From contig NC_059362.1 of assembly GCF_019703515.2 (NCBI RefSeq), forward strand, positions 43,329,826 through 43,393,825: a stretch of 64,000 nucleotides of DNA, read 5' to 3'. The notes beneath the pieces are model-generated. The model ran no database searches. It had not been told where the DNA came from and was given only the letters and a program-made list of their open reading frames with translations. Numbering within the stretch: the stretch's first letter is position 1; each line of letters begins with the position of its first letter. Shown here piece by piece: positions 32,403 through 43,630 of this stretch. The position numbers and the translations under genes are program-made. Source of the DNA: Myxocyprinus asiaticus (lineage: Eukaryota > Chordata > Actinopteri > Cypriniformes > Catostomidae).

Positions 32403-34374
32403 TAACTAAAACCTTTTGTGTGCAACAGAAGACAGACAATATTGGGTTTGGAAGAGTAGTGTAGTCTAGGGCCCACCTAAAATAAGTGATGATACGTATG
32501 GCTGCCAGAACAACGAGAAGGCTTTTGACCCGGAACTTTATCAATCTACTAACGCGATGCCGCAGCACCATTGAGTGAATTGTTTTTTGCTTTTTTAAGT
32601 GTACAGAGATTCTCTCTAAATGCGCATGGAGCAGTGGTAGACGGGAGCGCAACTGATGGCACTGGCAAGACAGACAGTCCGACTAAGCTGATCGACCAAT
32701 CTGAACGTTCATTTAAGATGAGACTGGATATTTGCCAACCAATCATATTTTCCGCTTCAGTAAGGGGCGGGACATTTCCAGCGTCTAATGCTGATGCACA
32801 AGCAACCCTGGAGTAAGGAGGGGGTCCTTCATAAATTCACAGTATGCCCACCTCTTCAGACACTACTACACCACTGGTTTGGAATGAGTCGAGGGAAGCG
32901 TATTACAGGTTATTACATACAAGTCCTCACGGAGCCTGCAGGTTTTGTGTTTATATTAAACTGTCGATTGTGATAGTGATGGTATTGCATAAACATGGAA
33001 TGAGTAACCAAATGTTTTATTTTCTTAAAATAAAGTGTTTGATAGGAGACTAGCTAACATTTGAAACCTGTATTAGTGATTTGAAATTGTGTATTGGTTG
33101 GGTCTCTGTGGTTATAAAAGTCGTACCTTTTGAACGAGCCACGTCTTACGATATCTTACAATTTTGCCAACTCGTACGAGTTATGAGTTATCGGGAGACT
33201 ATATTGGAAAAGTTAGTTAAACTGACAAAACCTCCCACAGGTAAAATGTATTCTTATAGTAAATGTTGTTTTTTTTAATTCTTAAAATACATTTTTAGGG
33301 TTGGGGTTTGGGGGTAGTTGCCACTAGCACAAGGGCACTCTGGCTAAAATAAATCTTTTTAAACTGACACAATTGTTCTGACCCTTATGTCTCACTGGGC
33401 ATAGAAAAGTTGACCTTTGACACCTTTGACTTTGTGTGTGGGGTGGTGTAGCTTGTCGGGTTACAGTACAGTTTAAACTGACATCTCCTTCCACTCAAAA
33501 CACACACAAACACACTTTCCATCCTGTCAGAACTTCTGTAAAGTCTTGTTTTCTAATATAGTCTCATTCCAGCATCCATCTCGAGTGTTAGAGGTCAGAC
33601 GGTGTTAACTCTTCGTGTGTGTGTGTGTGTCCCACAGCCTGGACATTGATAAATTCCCCGTGCCGAACGATCGATAAACGTCTGTTATGGGCCTTTGGAT
33701 AGCCTGCAGCAAGCCTCATAATTATACTGTCACACAGCCGTGACACACGCACACACTTACGCACTGACGTCTGATTGGCAGGTGGACAGCTGTAACCGAA
33801 GGCAACAAGCACAGAACTGCCTCCTGTGCCCACCCATACAGGACACACACAGTTACGGCATCACATAACCATTGAAATGACACACAGATGCTAAATAAAC
33901 ACACAAACTCCATGAAACAATCAGCGTAATTATTAACTCGACACTTAAGTTTATACCGCCTGCACAGAAACGCTCTTTGTCTTAAACACACATACACAGA
34001 GGTTAGATGTGATGTTTGTGCTGTGATTCTCAGTGGCGATACAGCGGGAAGTATGAACGTTGAGATGAATAAATGTAATTCATAAACTCTGAGTCTGGGT
34101 GGCTGATTGCTGAACGTCTTATCTTGGATCTCTCGGCACAAACTGATTAGCTGAGTGGCAGTATGAATAATTTCCACTCGTGGTTGCCAAGGTCTTTTCC
34201 TACTTCAGTCAGTGAGTTAGTTTGACATGGATGTATTTATATTTAAAATTTGATGGAATTGTTTTGGATGTTAATTTTTTTTTTTTTTTTTTTGATTGAA
34301 CTAAGCCAATGATGAATGGACCCGTTTACAGCCTGTGATGACCCGTTTCTCCAAGGGGTGTGTAAAAATATAGA
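32403..34374. other. Intergenic, partly repeat-derived
   Basis: 33000-33260 resembles the right half of family I (TTTTCTTAAAATAAAGTGTTTGATAGGAGACTAGCTAA) but diverges. 33290-33330 has a GGTTGGGGTTTGGGGGTAG tract. A GT run lies at 33616-33631 and a T18 run near 34270. Several open frames on both strands at 32570-32970 and 33588-34177 have no recognisable domain or splice support. Confidence 0.4.
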
Positions 34375-34835
34375 TTTTCATTTGACCGATTCCGATATCG
34401 ATTCATAAATCCCAAGATCTATGTGAGTAAATCCCTCGCAGATGCAACCAGATTTTGCACTTTACGACTAAGAAATATCTGATTAGCTACTGCCTGGACA
34501 ATTTTCAGAATTCATTCACTAGTGACTGAGTAGTATAGTGGTGAAGAAATTCAACACTGAGATCCTTTCACTGTATGTTGAGAGTAAAAGCTTAGTTTGA
34601 TTAGTTCCTTGAAATATGTGTCCAAAGACGAGATCCACACAATCCATTTGTCATTGAATAATGTCTCTTTTAATACCCTGATCAAAAACTAAAAAACACT
34701 GAATTCTAATCACACTTGGCACGGATGCGGTAAAGAAGCTATGTAACTAAACACTTAAGATGCGCTAAACCGAAACACTTCTGTGAGACGCTCACTGAAC
34801 TGATGTGAGTCTTAAAGAGACAGTACCATTTTAGC
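34375..34835. repeat. Repeat family E, copy 2
   Basis: GATTCCGATATCGATTCATAAATCCC, ATCCTTTCACTG, CCAAAGACGAGATCCACACAATCCATTTG and AAAGAGACAGTACCATTTTA match 16330-16720 in order (landmarks at ~34388, 34561, 34622, 34814). Confidence 0.65.
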
Positions 34836-35723
34836 ACCTGGTTTACATGTCAAATGTTAATACTTGCAAATAGTAAAGTATGCATGTAAACAAAATGTAT
34901 ATATACAATATAATATATGCATTAAGACCATACCTGTCAACATCGTATTGTGAAAAATAGGAAGATTTTGGGTGGGTACGTGGTTCGTATGTGCGAGGAA
35001 TGGCAGCCAGTGGAGTATCTGGTGCCCCCCTAGGGTAAGATAGTGCCCCTATAGGGTCTAGGTGCAAAATGCAGACTGCGTAATATACGTTTAGGGAGTG
35101 GCAGTAACAGTCAGTAACAAGTAGTGGTTTTAACCGCCACGCAAACCACGCAATTGCGTGGGGCTCTGCGGGAAAGCTCAGCAAAAACCGCTTGAAGGGT
35201 GACATGTTGTTCTGGGTACACGCGTGAATACGCTGTTGTCCGTGCTCTTAGAGTGGTTCACATTGGAGGTCCGCTGGCTTCGGGTCAGTTTTTCCAGTAG
35301 GACTTTGAGTTTGGGTTTGTAATTTATGAAAAATATATAGCTTACATAAAATTCTGCCTTTTGCAACATGTTGAACAATACACTGCAGCCTCCAGGTGAA
35401 AAAGTAACTAAGACAGAAATATACTATTATTGTATACAACAAATCCTCAAAGTTATAATAATAATACTGTATCATATTATAATGACAAACTGGACAACAA
35501 TAAATAATTGTTGGGTTATAATAATAATAACAACTAATTTCCAAAATGTTTGAGTGAAGTAGTAGGTTTTGCGCACACTGTTCATTAAAAAATATAAAAT
35601 GTTTTGAAAAATATATATAGGTAATATTGCTTTTTTTTTATCACTGTATTGTGGAAAAACTGGAAAACGTGTATTAATTATCTTTAACTAGATTTTTATT
35701 TCATTAAACATTTTTAATGTACT

Positions 35724-36140
35724 TGTCATGTGTATTTTGTTGATTCATGTCTTTTATTTTGAAAAGTTTAGTTCCTGTTCCCTTGTCATGTGATTTCATG
35801 TTTTCCCTCCATGTTCATGTGTCATGTTTTCATTGGTTTATTGTTTAATTAGCTTGTTATGAGTTCTGTTTGTTCATTGGTTTATGTTCTCCCATGTCTT
35901 GTATTTAAGCCCTCATGTTTTCCATTGTCTTTGTCAAGTATTGAATGTATGTGGATGTGTTTTGTGTCAAGTCAAGTCAAGTCAAGTCAAGTCAAGTCAA
36001 GTCAAGTCAAGTCAAGTCAATTTATGTTTGTTTTGTTTAGTCATCACGTTTGGATTATTGCACTTGTAAATAAACTGCACTTGGGTTCTCTTCATCTTCA
36101 CGTCATCGTCCTCATCATTGCCAGTGCCAGCATCGTTACA
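35724..36140 (+). repeat. 5' LTR
   Basis: Contains a TATA-like GTATTTAAGCCC (~35909-35920), an AATAAA at 36069-36074 and, between them, 11 perfect GTCAA pentamers (35966-36020). Apart from the pentamer array and a ~40-bp stretch near 35838-35878, it matches the 3' LTR almost base for base. Confidence 0.92.
35966..36020. repeat. (GTCAA)11 pentanucleotide array in the LTR
   Basis: Eleven perfect units. The 3' LTR has a shorter, interrupted version at 37565-37612, so the array has expanded or contracted since insertion. Confidence 0.95.
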
Positions 36141-36157
36141 GACTACTTGACCGAACT

Positions 36158-37399
36158 ATGAACCCAGCAGTTCGACTCATACGGCTACGTCAGGGGAATC
36201 GTCCCCTAGAGGAGTATGTAGAGGACTTTTGCGCACTGGCCAGCCAGGTGGATTTTAATGTGGTCGCCCTCAAGGACATTTTTAGGGTGGGGTTAAGTGA
36301 GCCGATCTTCTCCTTGATGCCTGGCGGTCACAGCTTCCTTAGCCTGGCTCAATATATCGACCTCACCCTACAGATCATTGGTTCCACGTTCACTGTGGGC
36401 GCCAGAGTTCCACGACATGGCCGTGCCAGAGTTCCACGACATGGCCGTGCCAGAGTTCCACGACATGGCCGCGCCAGAGTTCCATGTCATGGCCGCCGCC
36501 GAGCCAGAGTTCCACATCATGGCCGCCAAGCTAGCACCATCTTTTGCTCCATGCCACGTCACAGTGATGCCTCAGCCTGCTCCATGCCACGTCACATCAA
36601 CACCTCAGCCTGCTCCATGCTACGTCACAGCCACATGCCATGTCACAGCCAACCACAGCAGTTGGACCTGGAGATGGTTCCCACCCTTATACCTACCCTT
36701 AGTTCTCCTGAGCAGGCAAGGGGAACTTTCGGCCCTCCGACCCCGCCTGGACCCTCCGAGCCCTGGACTTCACCTTGGCCTGTCGGTCCCTCGACATTGC
36801 CTCAGCTCTGTGTTCCCTCGGCTCCACTGCGGTCCTTCAGCCTGTCGGCTTTGCCGGGGTCCCTCGTCCCTCCGGCTCCTCCTTGGTCTGTCGGTCACCT
36901 GGCTCCGCTTTGGCTCTCTGATCCTCTGGCTGTGCCTCGTCCCTCCGATCTGTCAGCTCCACCGGGGACCACCTCCCCTACGGCTCCACCTTGGTCCTCA
37001 GTCCCACCGGCTCCACCTCAGTCTTCCGATTCCCCCAGCTCCGCCTTGCTCCTCCGAGCCTCCAGCACCACCTTGGTCCTCCCTGCCATCGGCTCCACCC
37101 TGGCCCTTCGAGTCTTCGGCTACTCTCCGGGCACCAAGTTCCATGGCTCTGCCCCTCGAGCCTCTCACAGTTCCACCTTCCATGGCTCCGCTCCTCGAGA
37201 CTCTCATGGCTCCACACCCCACGGACTCTGCCCTGGTCCCATGCCCCTCGCCCTTTCTCGCCACGCCCTACGCCTCAAGACACCCCCCCCAGCTCCCTAC
37301 AGAACTTTGAATTTATGTCATGTTTTACGTGTTTTGTTTATGTTGGGGCATCGGGGGATATGTCATGTGTATTTTGTTGATTCATGTCTTTTATTTTGA
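36158..37399 (+). CDS. Gag-like ORF with tandem repeats (LTR element)
   Basis: 413 codons from ATG 36158, 17 bases after the 5' LTR, to a stop inside the 3' LTR. Residues 1-80 look like a retrotransposon Gag matrix/capsid segment (LIRLRQGNRPLEEYVEDFCA ... LKDIFRVGLSEPIFSLMPGG). Residues ~83-125 are 8-residue repeats (RVPRHGRA, from 24-bp DNA units), then a 12-residue type repeat with CSMPRHS/SMLRHSH. The rest is rich in Pro, Ser, Leu and Trp (APPWSS-type phrases). No CCHC knuckle and no enzyme domain is present. A second long frame (36378-37310, 310 codons) overlaps in another phase, because the repeat units are multiples of three and the region is GC-rich. I take the first as the genuine Gag remnant. 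Whether it is made is unknown. Confidence 0.7.
   Translation: MNPAVRLIRLRQGNRPLEEYVEDFCALASQVDFNVVALKDIFRVGLSEPIFSLMPGGHSFLSLAQYIDLTLQIIGSTFTVGARVPRHGRARVPRHGRARVPRHGRARVPCHGRRRARVPHHGRQASTIFCSMPRHSDASACSMPRHINTSACSMLRHSHMPCHSQPQQLDLEMVPTLIPTLSSPEQARGTFGPPTPPGPSEPWTSPWPVGPSTLPQLCVPSAPLRSFSLSALPGSLVPPAPPWSVGHLAPLWLSDPLAVPRPSDLSAPPGTTSPTAPPWSSVPPAPPQSSDSPSSALLLRASSTTLVLPAIGSTLALRVFGYSPGTKFHGSAPRASHSSTFHGSAPRDSHGSTPHGLCPGPMPLALSRHALRLKTPPPAPYRTLNLCHVLRVLFMLGHRGICHVYFVDSCLLF
36403..36520. repeat. 24-bp coding minisatellite
   Basis: Four to five tandem units of GAGTTCCACGACATGGCCGT plus 4 bases, slightly diverging at the right. The frame is kept across units. Confidence 0.9.
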
Positions 37400-37733
37400 A
37401 ATGTTTAGTTCCTGTTCCCTTGTCATGTGATTTAATGTTTTCCTCCATGCTTATGTGTAATGTTTTCATTGGTTTATGTTCTCCCATGTCATTTATTTAA
37501 GCCCTCATGTTTTCCATTGTCTTTGTCAAGTATTGAATGTATGTGGATGTGTTTATGCTATATAGTCAAGTCAAGTTTAGTCAAGTCAAGCCATGTCAAG
37601 TCTAGTCAAGTCGTTTATGTTTGTTTTGTTTAATCATAGCCTTTGGATTATTGCACTTGTAAATAAACTGCACTTGGGTTCTCTTCATCTTCACGTCATC
37701 GTCCTCATCATTGCCAGTGCCAGCATCGTTACA
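37361..37733 (+). repeat. 3' LTR
   Basis: Matches the 5' LTR from TGTCATGTGTATT to CATCGTTACA, with AATAAA at 37662-37667. It lacks the TTTAATTAGCTTGTTATGAG stretch found at 35845-35864 of the 5' LTR and has a degraded pentamer array. Confidence 0.92.
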
Positions 37734-37738
37734 GTACT

Positions 37739-38604
37739 TGGCTACAGTGGCTAATGAATCAATTTAAAATGATTTAAAATCAATTTTATGTAATTTAAGC
37801 AAAAATTTTCGAAATGGGGCCCAGGGTTGGTCGGTTGCTTGGAGCCTCAGAAACTGTAAACCCGCCCCTGTCAGTAACACCACACTGAAGATCAGTAATA
37901 CCAAGAAATGTATTTAGATGGTTTCTTACCACATCCTTGACAGTTTTAGCAATAAATGCTTTTTGAGTTATTAATAATAATGAAGTGTATATCATTTATT
38001 ATAAGCTAAGAACATTCCTGACCCATGACTTGGGCTATAAAATATTAAATATGTATTTCTTCGATTTATATATCTTTATCTTATGTATACATCTGTGTTG
38101 GTTAATTTTTTTTCCTTCACCTGTACTTGTCTTTGTTACTCAGTGATTGTATTCATACATTGTTGGATCTGTATAATTTTATACATCTTATTGAACATTT
38201 AACCTTCTGTTTTTCAATAAAAATATCCACCATTTTAGCACAATGTGTACACTTTTCAGACGACCCCTTACTCACCGTATGAAAAATGTCCAACTTATAT
38301 CAATGTTAAATTAACGCACTGGAACAATTTCGCCGTGACGCCATTTGACCAGCTCACGGGACAAATCATGTCCGTATTGATTAGATATGAGAAGCATAAT
38401 TTCTTATTTAAATACGGGTCGATCCCGTATTTATGGGATGGGTGGTGGCAACCCTACCAGGAGGTCTAATACATTCTCATGAGCAAAGTGTGTATGCGGA
38501 AAATCGTGAGTTTATCGGGAGAAATTGTAAATCGGGGAGTACAGCGAGAGGAGTGGTGGAAAAATGGGGAAAACCGGTAAAATCGGGAATGTTGGCAGGT
38601 TTGA
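37739..38604. other. Right part of the hAT-like element, non-coding
   Basis: Interior sequence of the 34929-38604 element after the LTR insertion. No transposase domain seen; the open frame at 38245-38469 has no recognised motif. Confidence 0.5.
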
Positions 38605-38614
38605 ATTAAGACAT

Positions 38615-39300
38615 CAGGCCCTATTTTAAGAGCACAAGCATTATGCGCAAGGCAATGCCTTAAGTCATAAGTGCAAAGTCAATGGTCATGGCCGTGAAAT
38701 TTTGTTTTTTTCATACAAGTATGCGCTAAATCTAGGCGCAAGTGGGTTTGGCGAGATAGCCCGCGCAATGCACAAAAGGCTGGACCAAGAGCAATTTAAT
38801 TCTGAGATTCTTCTCCGATTATTCAATGTCTGAATCCTATTATATAGTCCATTCCCTTAAGCACCAACGATTTAAACAAAGACAGCACATTCATAAGAAG
38901 TTGGTAGTGTAAATGGTCTGTATGCAATGAATTAGAAGAATCAAAAATTACGTCCTTCTGTCCATTAACTTCGTCCTTGATGATTGTCAGGCATATTTCT
39001 ATGACAGCGACGCTCCTTTTATATGCATGGAAAATGCGATTCTGGTCAGAGTTTGGATGTATGCGCTGTTAAATTAATTATAATTAATCATTTTCATGTA
39101 CTGACACACAAATCATGGCTAGTATAAACAGTGATTGTATCGGTGTGCACTTCACTTCATTTATTGTAACACCCACAGTAGTGCAAACACTCCCACCCAT
39201 AAAATTAAGGCAAAGGCTATTTGCACACTGTGCAAAGTGTGAGTAATAGTGATAGCGATGCTTGGCTTCGCAAACACCACTAATAATTGGTACAGTAGTG
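38615..39300. repeat. Repeat family F, copy 1
   Basis: Starts GGCCCTATTTTAAGAGC and contains GTGCAAAGTCAATGG, ATGGCCGTGAAATTTT and, at the far end, GGCAAAGGCTATTTGCACAC. The inverted copy ends at 60502 with CTTAAAATAGGGCCCTA. It probably belongs to the hAT or another TIR superfamily; the exact right end was not found. Confidence 0.55.
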
Positions 39301-39592
39301 TGTTGAATAATATTGTGAACTACAATATGTACTCAAAACATACACTCACACATGGCCTTTCTGTCCTGCTACAAAATACACTTTATCAAAGGTATTAGCT
39401 GCTTTCAAACACCTGCAGCTGACCTTTACCCCAACCTGACCTCTGATCTTCAGGACTCACACTGACCAGAGTGGAAGTGAGATGTGTGTAGTGGTTTCAG
39501 CTGAGTGAGAAAAACTTAATTGATGCAATGTTATAAATACAGAATAATTACTGTTTTTATTTGCAATGTCAGGATGAAGATATATTTGCATT
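39301..39592. other. Short intergenic stretch
   Basis: Nothing recognised. Confidence 0.4.
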
Positions 39593-40223
39593 AAAAGAAT
39601 AGTTCACCCAAAAATGAAAATTCTCTCATTATTCACTTACCCTGATGCCATCCCAGATATGTATGACTGTCTTCCTTCAGCAGAACACAAATGAGGATTT
39701 TTAGAAGATAGAGATCTGGAAGTACATGGGTGCCAGCACTTTAACGGTCCAAAAGTCATATTTAGACAGCAAAAAAGTAATCCATATGACTCCAGTCGAT
39801 CAATGACTGTCTTATGAAGCAAATCGAGAAGTTTGTGTAAAAAATAAATAGATAATTAAAATGTTATTTAGTAAAAAATTTAGTTATTTAGTAAAAAATT
39901 TAGTTAATTAGTAAAAAATAACCTGTGTGGAGTAGTTCACTCAAAAATGAAAATGTATTTAATTATTTATCTATTATATACTCATTATTTACTTGTGAAC
40001 GAATCATTTTTTTGAGACGTTTCTTTTCAGTCACTGGATGGGAAGATTATCAATGAATAATGACTTAATTTTTTTATTTTTTAAGCAGTGGTAACTAAAC
40101 TGTGTGTAGATTCGTCAAAATATGTAATTTTTTTTGTTCCACAGAAGAAAGTAATTTGGGATTGGAACAACATGAGGGGGCGTAAATAATGATAAAATGT
40201 TTTTGGGTGATCTATTCCTTAAT
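39593..40223. mobile_element. MITE family A, copy 4
   Basis: Left end AAAAGAATAGTTCACCCAAA and right end TTTTTGGGTGATCTATTCCTT. A second partial left end (AGTAGTTCACTCAAAAATGA, ~39930) and three tandem TTTAGTTATTTAGTAAAAAA-like units (39868-39920) show it was rearranged or doubly inserted. Confidence 0.75.
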
Positions 40224-40344
40224 GCTTTAGGATGCCACACATTAATATCTCACCATGATAAAAAAGTGAAGGATTTATTTTAGATTGATTATTGATTGGC
40301 TTTACTTCATTATAGTTTTAGGCCCTACAGCTAGACACACATGT

Positions 40345-40346
<2 letters not shown>

Positions 40347-40381
<35 letters not shown>
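40347..40381. repeat. (AC)n microsatellite
   Basis: About 17 AC units. The long open frames on both strands here are artefacts of the repeat. Confidence 0.95.
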
Positions 40382-40383
<2 letters not shown>

Positions 40384-40880
40384 CTCACAGGCAGCTGGTT
40401 GGACACCCTGCGGGGTCTGTGCGGAGTGTGTGTGTGTGTGAGTAGAGTCTTTGGCAGCTGCTGCAACCCAGGGTCTTTTGTCATTGAGTCCACTTCCCAG
40501 CATGCACCACACAACCACCCCATTGTATTCTGGGAGTCGAAGATTTCACGGTTCGGCCCGTTAGAGTCCAGCTGCCTCAGAACAGACAAATCTAAAAGTC
40601 ACTATGTGAGATAGTGTGCATATGAACATGACTGTTTGTGTGTTCGTTATTAGCGTGTTGTGTTGGGGCCTGGCAGGCAAAGAGCCTTGCATGGACAAAC
40701 ATTAGTGTAATGCCTCACACTAATAACAGACAGATAATAACACTCTTATTCATAATTGAATAATGTCTCAAGACTGAACCCTGCTGGGACACAAGCGCTT
40801 AGCAAAATGATCAGCGTCATCTGTCATTGACTACCAACTCACTCAGACAGACCTAAAGACCTGATACTCTATCCTGCTGC

Positions 40881-40884
<4 letters not shown>

Positions 40885-40945
<61 letters not shown>

Positions 40946-40956
40946 GGTGGGTGGGT
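40885..40956. repeat. (GT)n then (GGGT)n compound microsatellite
   Basis: About 26 GT units followed by five GGGT units. Confidence 0.95.
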
Positions 40957-43591
40957 TTACTTTGCTCTACTTTGAGGACACAGTTGTGCTCAGGAGCTAG
41001 CCGAATCTGACAAAACCTCCATTTGGAGACATCCTGGGAAGTCCGCAGTTACAGGGTGATTCTTCAACATTTATTATTTATTTTTGGTACTCGAATGCCT
41101 TTTATGTGTAGATTTAACTGTTTTAGCCTTGTCCCAGACCCAGGCTTTTAATCTTAAGCTATGAAAATTAATCAATAAAAATACAAATTATTACATATTT
41201 AAAACTATGATAATCTAAAGAGAGAGTGAGAAATAAACCATTTAAATACTTATTTTGTGAAGAATTATTTATTTTATTTTTTTAATTACGACTGTCCCAC
41301 AGTTGTGGCTTCATTTCCACCACACCAAACAATTTTGCTTGTAATAAAGTTTTTTAAACAAAATGAAAGTGTCCTTGAAGAGCATGCTTGAGATGATTTT
41401 TTTATTATTATATTATTTATTTTTTTTAATCATATTTCAAGGTAAATATCACTTTTGAGCAGAGTATTTTTTTGGTGCATCATTTCCAATCAAGCTGTAA
41501 ATTGTCAAATTATGCAAAAAGTGTGAAAATATTATTTAATTGTGTGTATTTAGGATACATAAGATGTTGGTTATGAAATTAGCCCTAGAAAGATAAGAGA
41601 TGGCCATTTTATTTCAAAAACATTAAAAATGTATTTTCCATCAACTCAAATTCTGAATTTGCAATGGGGTGGGTATTTTTATGACTTTCAGATAAAATGA
41701 CACAAATCTCTTGTGATGCATGTTCATACACATACATTTTTTTAAGCAGACAAATAAACTAGTGAGTGTGAAATATAATGAGACTTTACGATCTTGAAGT
41801 CCATAGTGAAGTATTTCATTGGCTAGAAATTGCTCTTTGTAAGAGTGATCTCTGTAAAGGGATTTTTTACAGTCCTTACAGTGTTTCCTTACAGTGTTTC
41901 CCCTAGTATTTTTTTCAGCTTTCTTCCTTGAGCCTAAATGCTGGACCCGTGTTTATGCTTATCTGTGGAGGAATAGCTCAAAAAGACCTTTGAGTCATTA
42001 TAGATGAGTTATTCATGTTCGCCTTGTCATATGTGTGTTTATTTAGGAGCTTTTGACACTTGAAGGGCTCTGGAAGCCCAGATAGCTGTAGTAATAACTG
42101 TCAAATAATGAAATGCTTCAATGCAGAAAATTACTTGCACTATTATTATAAAACACAAATACAAATAAATCATATAAACCAGAAACGATTCTAGGATTTC
42201 AATCTTAGATGTGCTATATACACTATAAGATATGCGCATTTAATATATTCCGCTCTGTTGCATAAATGGTGTTTTGTTTTTTTAAACTGTGTTTTAACAT
42301 CATTTAAGCTATCATAATGCTCATTCAGAATACTGTCATTTTCTTTAATAAACATTTATAAAGTTATAAAAGATAACTGAAATCGCTTGAAGAATACAGG
42401 CAAACCATATATTATTGTAACGGTCTATCAGCTGTCCGTATCATTCCTTTTTGTTCTCCAAATTTATAACACAAATTATAGTACATGAATCAATAATTTC
42501 ATAACTTCAATAGTTTAAAGTTATATCAAACACCATTAAAACCTATGACTACAATAAATGTCACATTTATTTAGTGGAGTGAATGAACTCAAGATGATGT
42601 TTCTCTGTCTGTCATTCTGATTTGTTCACTGATTCATTTAGTGACAATTTTGTAAATCACACCTTGTAAATCACAGTAGTTGGCAACAAATGAATAAAGC
42701 ACAGAGTCGTTCACAACTGAAACAAGTCTAATTACACTATTAAAATTTGTGTATCTACAGATCTATTAAGAGAATTCAGCAGTGTTTAAGTATCATAAGC
42801 ATTTTCCCCACAAATGACAACAAAGCATATCCTATCATTTTGTGAACTGCTGTGAATGATTATACAAAAAGACAACAATATTAGCCTAAAAATATTAAGT
42901 GGTTCAATTATGTCCTGAAGTCATTGTAATGTCATCCAGCCACTTCCTCTCCTTGTTGAGCATGATTACTGAAGTAAACGAACACATTCCTCCTCTCCTT
43001 CAGTTGGTCAACAGATCCTGATCCTCGCTCGTTCAGTGAAGAAGTGTATTTGTTCAGTGGGTCAAACCAATGATATGCATCCTCACTCCCTGCACTTGAA
43101 TGCTATTGGCTCATGATATAGTCGGTGTTTACAGGCATTAAAAAAGCCACCAAAGCAGTCTTGCACTTCAAACTAGAGCTCATTGGCTTCGAAAAGGAGA
43201 GATATCAGTGAATGAGAAATATGAGTCAGTGTATGAAGGTGAACAAGGATGATTCGCCACTAAAAAGATTCTTTCAAAAAGACTGATTTGTTCACGAATG
43301 AATTACTAATGCACGCAGTGTAGAAAGCACGGGCTAGCAAGCGTTGAACCATGTGAAATTTCAGCAGCGCTGTTCATAATTTAGCAACGGCGGTGCGCCT
43401 CTTATAGTCTGTAGTAATTATAATTAGCTTCATATAAAAAAAAAAAAAACATTAAGTGGTTCAATTATGTTTTAATAAATTAGACATTTATGGTATCTCC
43501 TTATTGTTAAGTGGGAGAGAACGAGTCATATAAGATGGAGACCATGTTGGGTGTATGTGACTGCTGACCAACATTTGTTAGCAAAATGTCT

Positions 43592-43592
<1 letters not shown>
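40957..43592. other. Intergenic, mostly single-copy, no gene
   Basis: 2.6 kb of AT-rich sequence with no repeat shared with the rest of the window, no RNA gene motifs and no plausible exon. It is the longest apparently transposon-poor stretch, so it would be the first place to look for conserved non-coding elements. Confidence 0.4.

Positions 43593-43629
<37 letters not shown>
43593..43629. repeat. (AC)n microsatellite
   Basis: About 18 AC units. Confidence 0.95.

Positions 43630-43630
<1 letters not shown>

Larger units (their letters stand above)
35724..37733 (+). mobile_element. Complete non-autonomous LTR retrotransposon, Gag only
   Basis: The 5' LTR is 35724-36140 (417 bp) and the 3' LTR 37361-37733 (373 bp), both starting TGTCATGTGTATT and ending CATCGTTACA (TG...CA). 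GTACT at 35719-35723 and 37734-37738 is a perfect 5-bp target duplication. The 1.22-kb internal region holds one Gag-like ORF and no protease, reverse transcriptase or integrase. GGGGCATCGGGGGATA before the 3' LTR is a polypurine-like tract; the sequence after the 5' LTR (GACTACTTGACCGAAC) lacks the usual TGG start of a tRNA primer site. Mobility would need enzymes from another element. A Ty3/Gypsy-type partner is suggested by the Gag text, as inference. Confidence 0.92.
34929..38604. mobile_element. hAT-like element with 8-bp target duplication, interrupted by an LTR element
   Basis: ATTAAGAC flanks it at 34921-34928 and 38605-38612. Its ends are CATACCTGTCAACAT (left) and, on the minus strand, CAAACCTGCCAACATTCCCG (right). 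After removing the LTR element (35724-37733) about 1.66 kb remains. No transposase frame was found; GGGATGGGTGGTGGCAACCC and CGGGAGAAATTG blocks lie near the right end. The duplication length fits the hAT superfamily. Confidence 0.8.

Noticed and set aside
32571..32973. Cluster of open frames on both strands
   Set aside because: Overlap each other in several phases and show no domain; composition suggests chance or an old repeat.
36403..36640. CRISPR-like array (regular short repeats)
   Set aside because: The units are contiguous tandem repeats inside a retrotransposon ORF, without spacers, and the genome is eukaryotic.
40302..40614. Long open frames on both strands across the AC microsatellite
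   Set aside because: Dinucleotide repeats give Thr-His or Cys-Val frames without stops; no splice or domain evidence.
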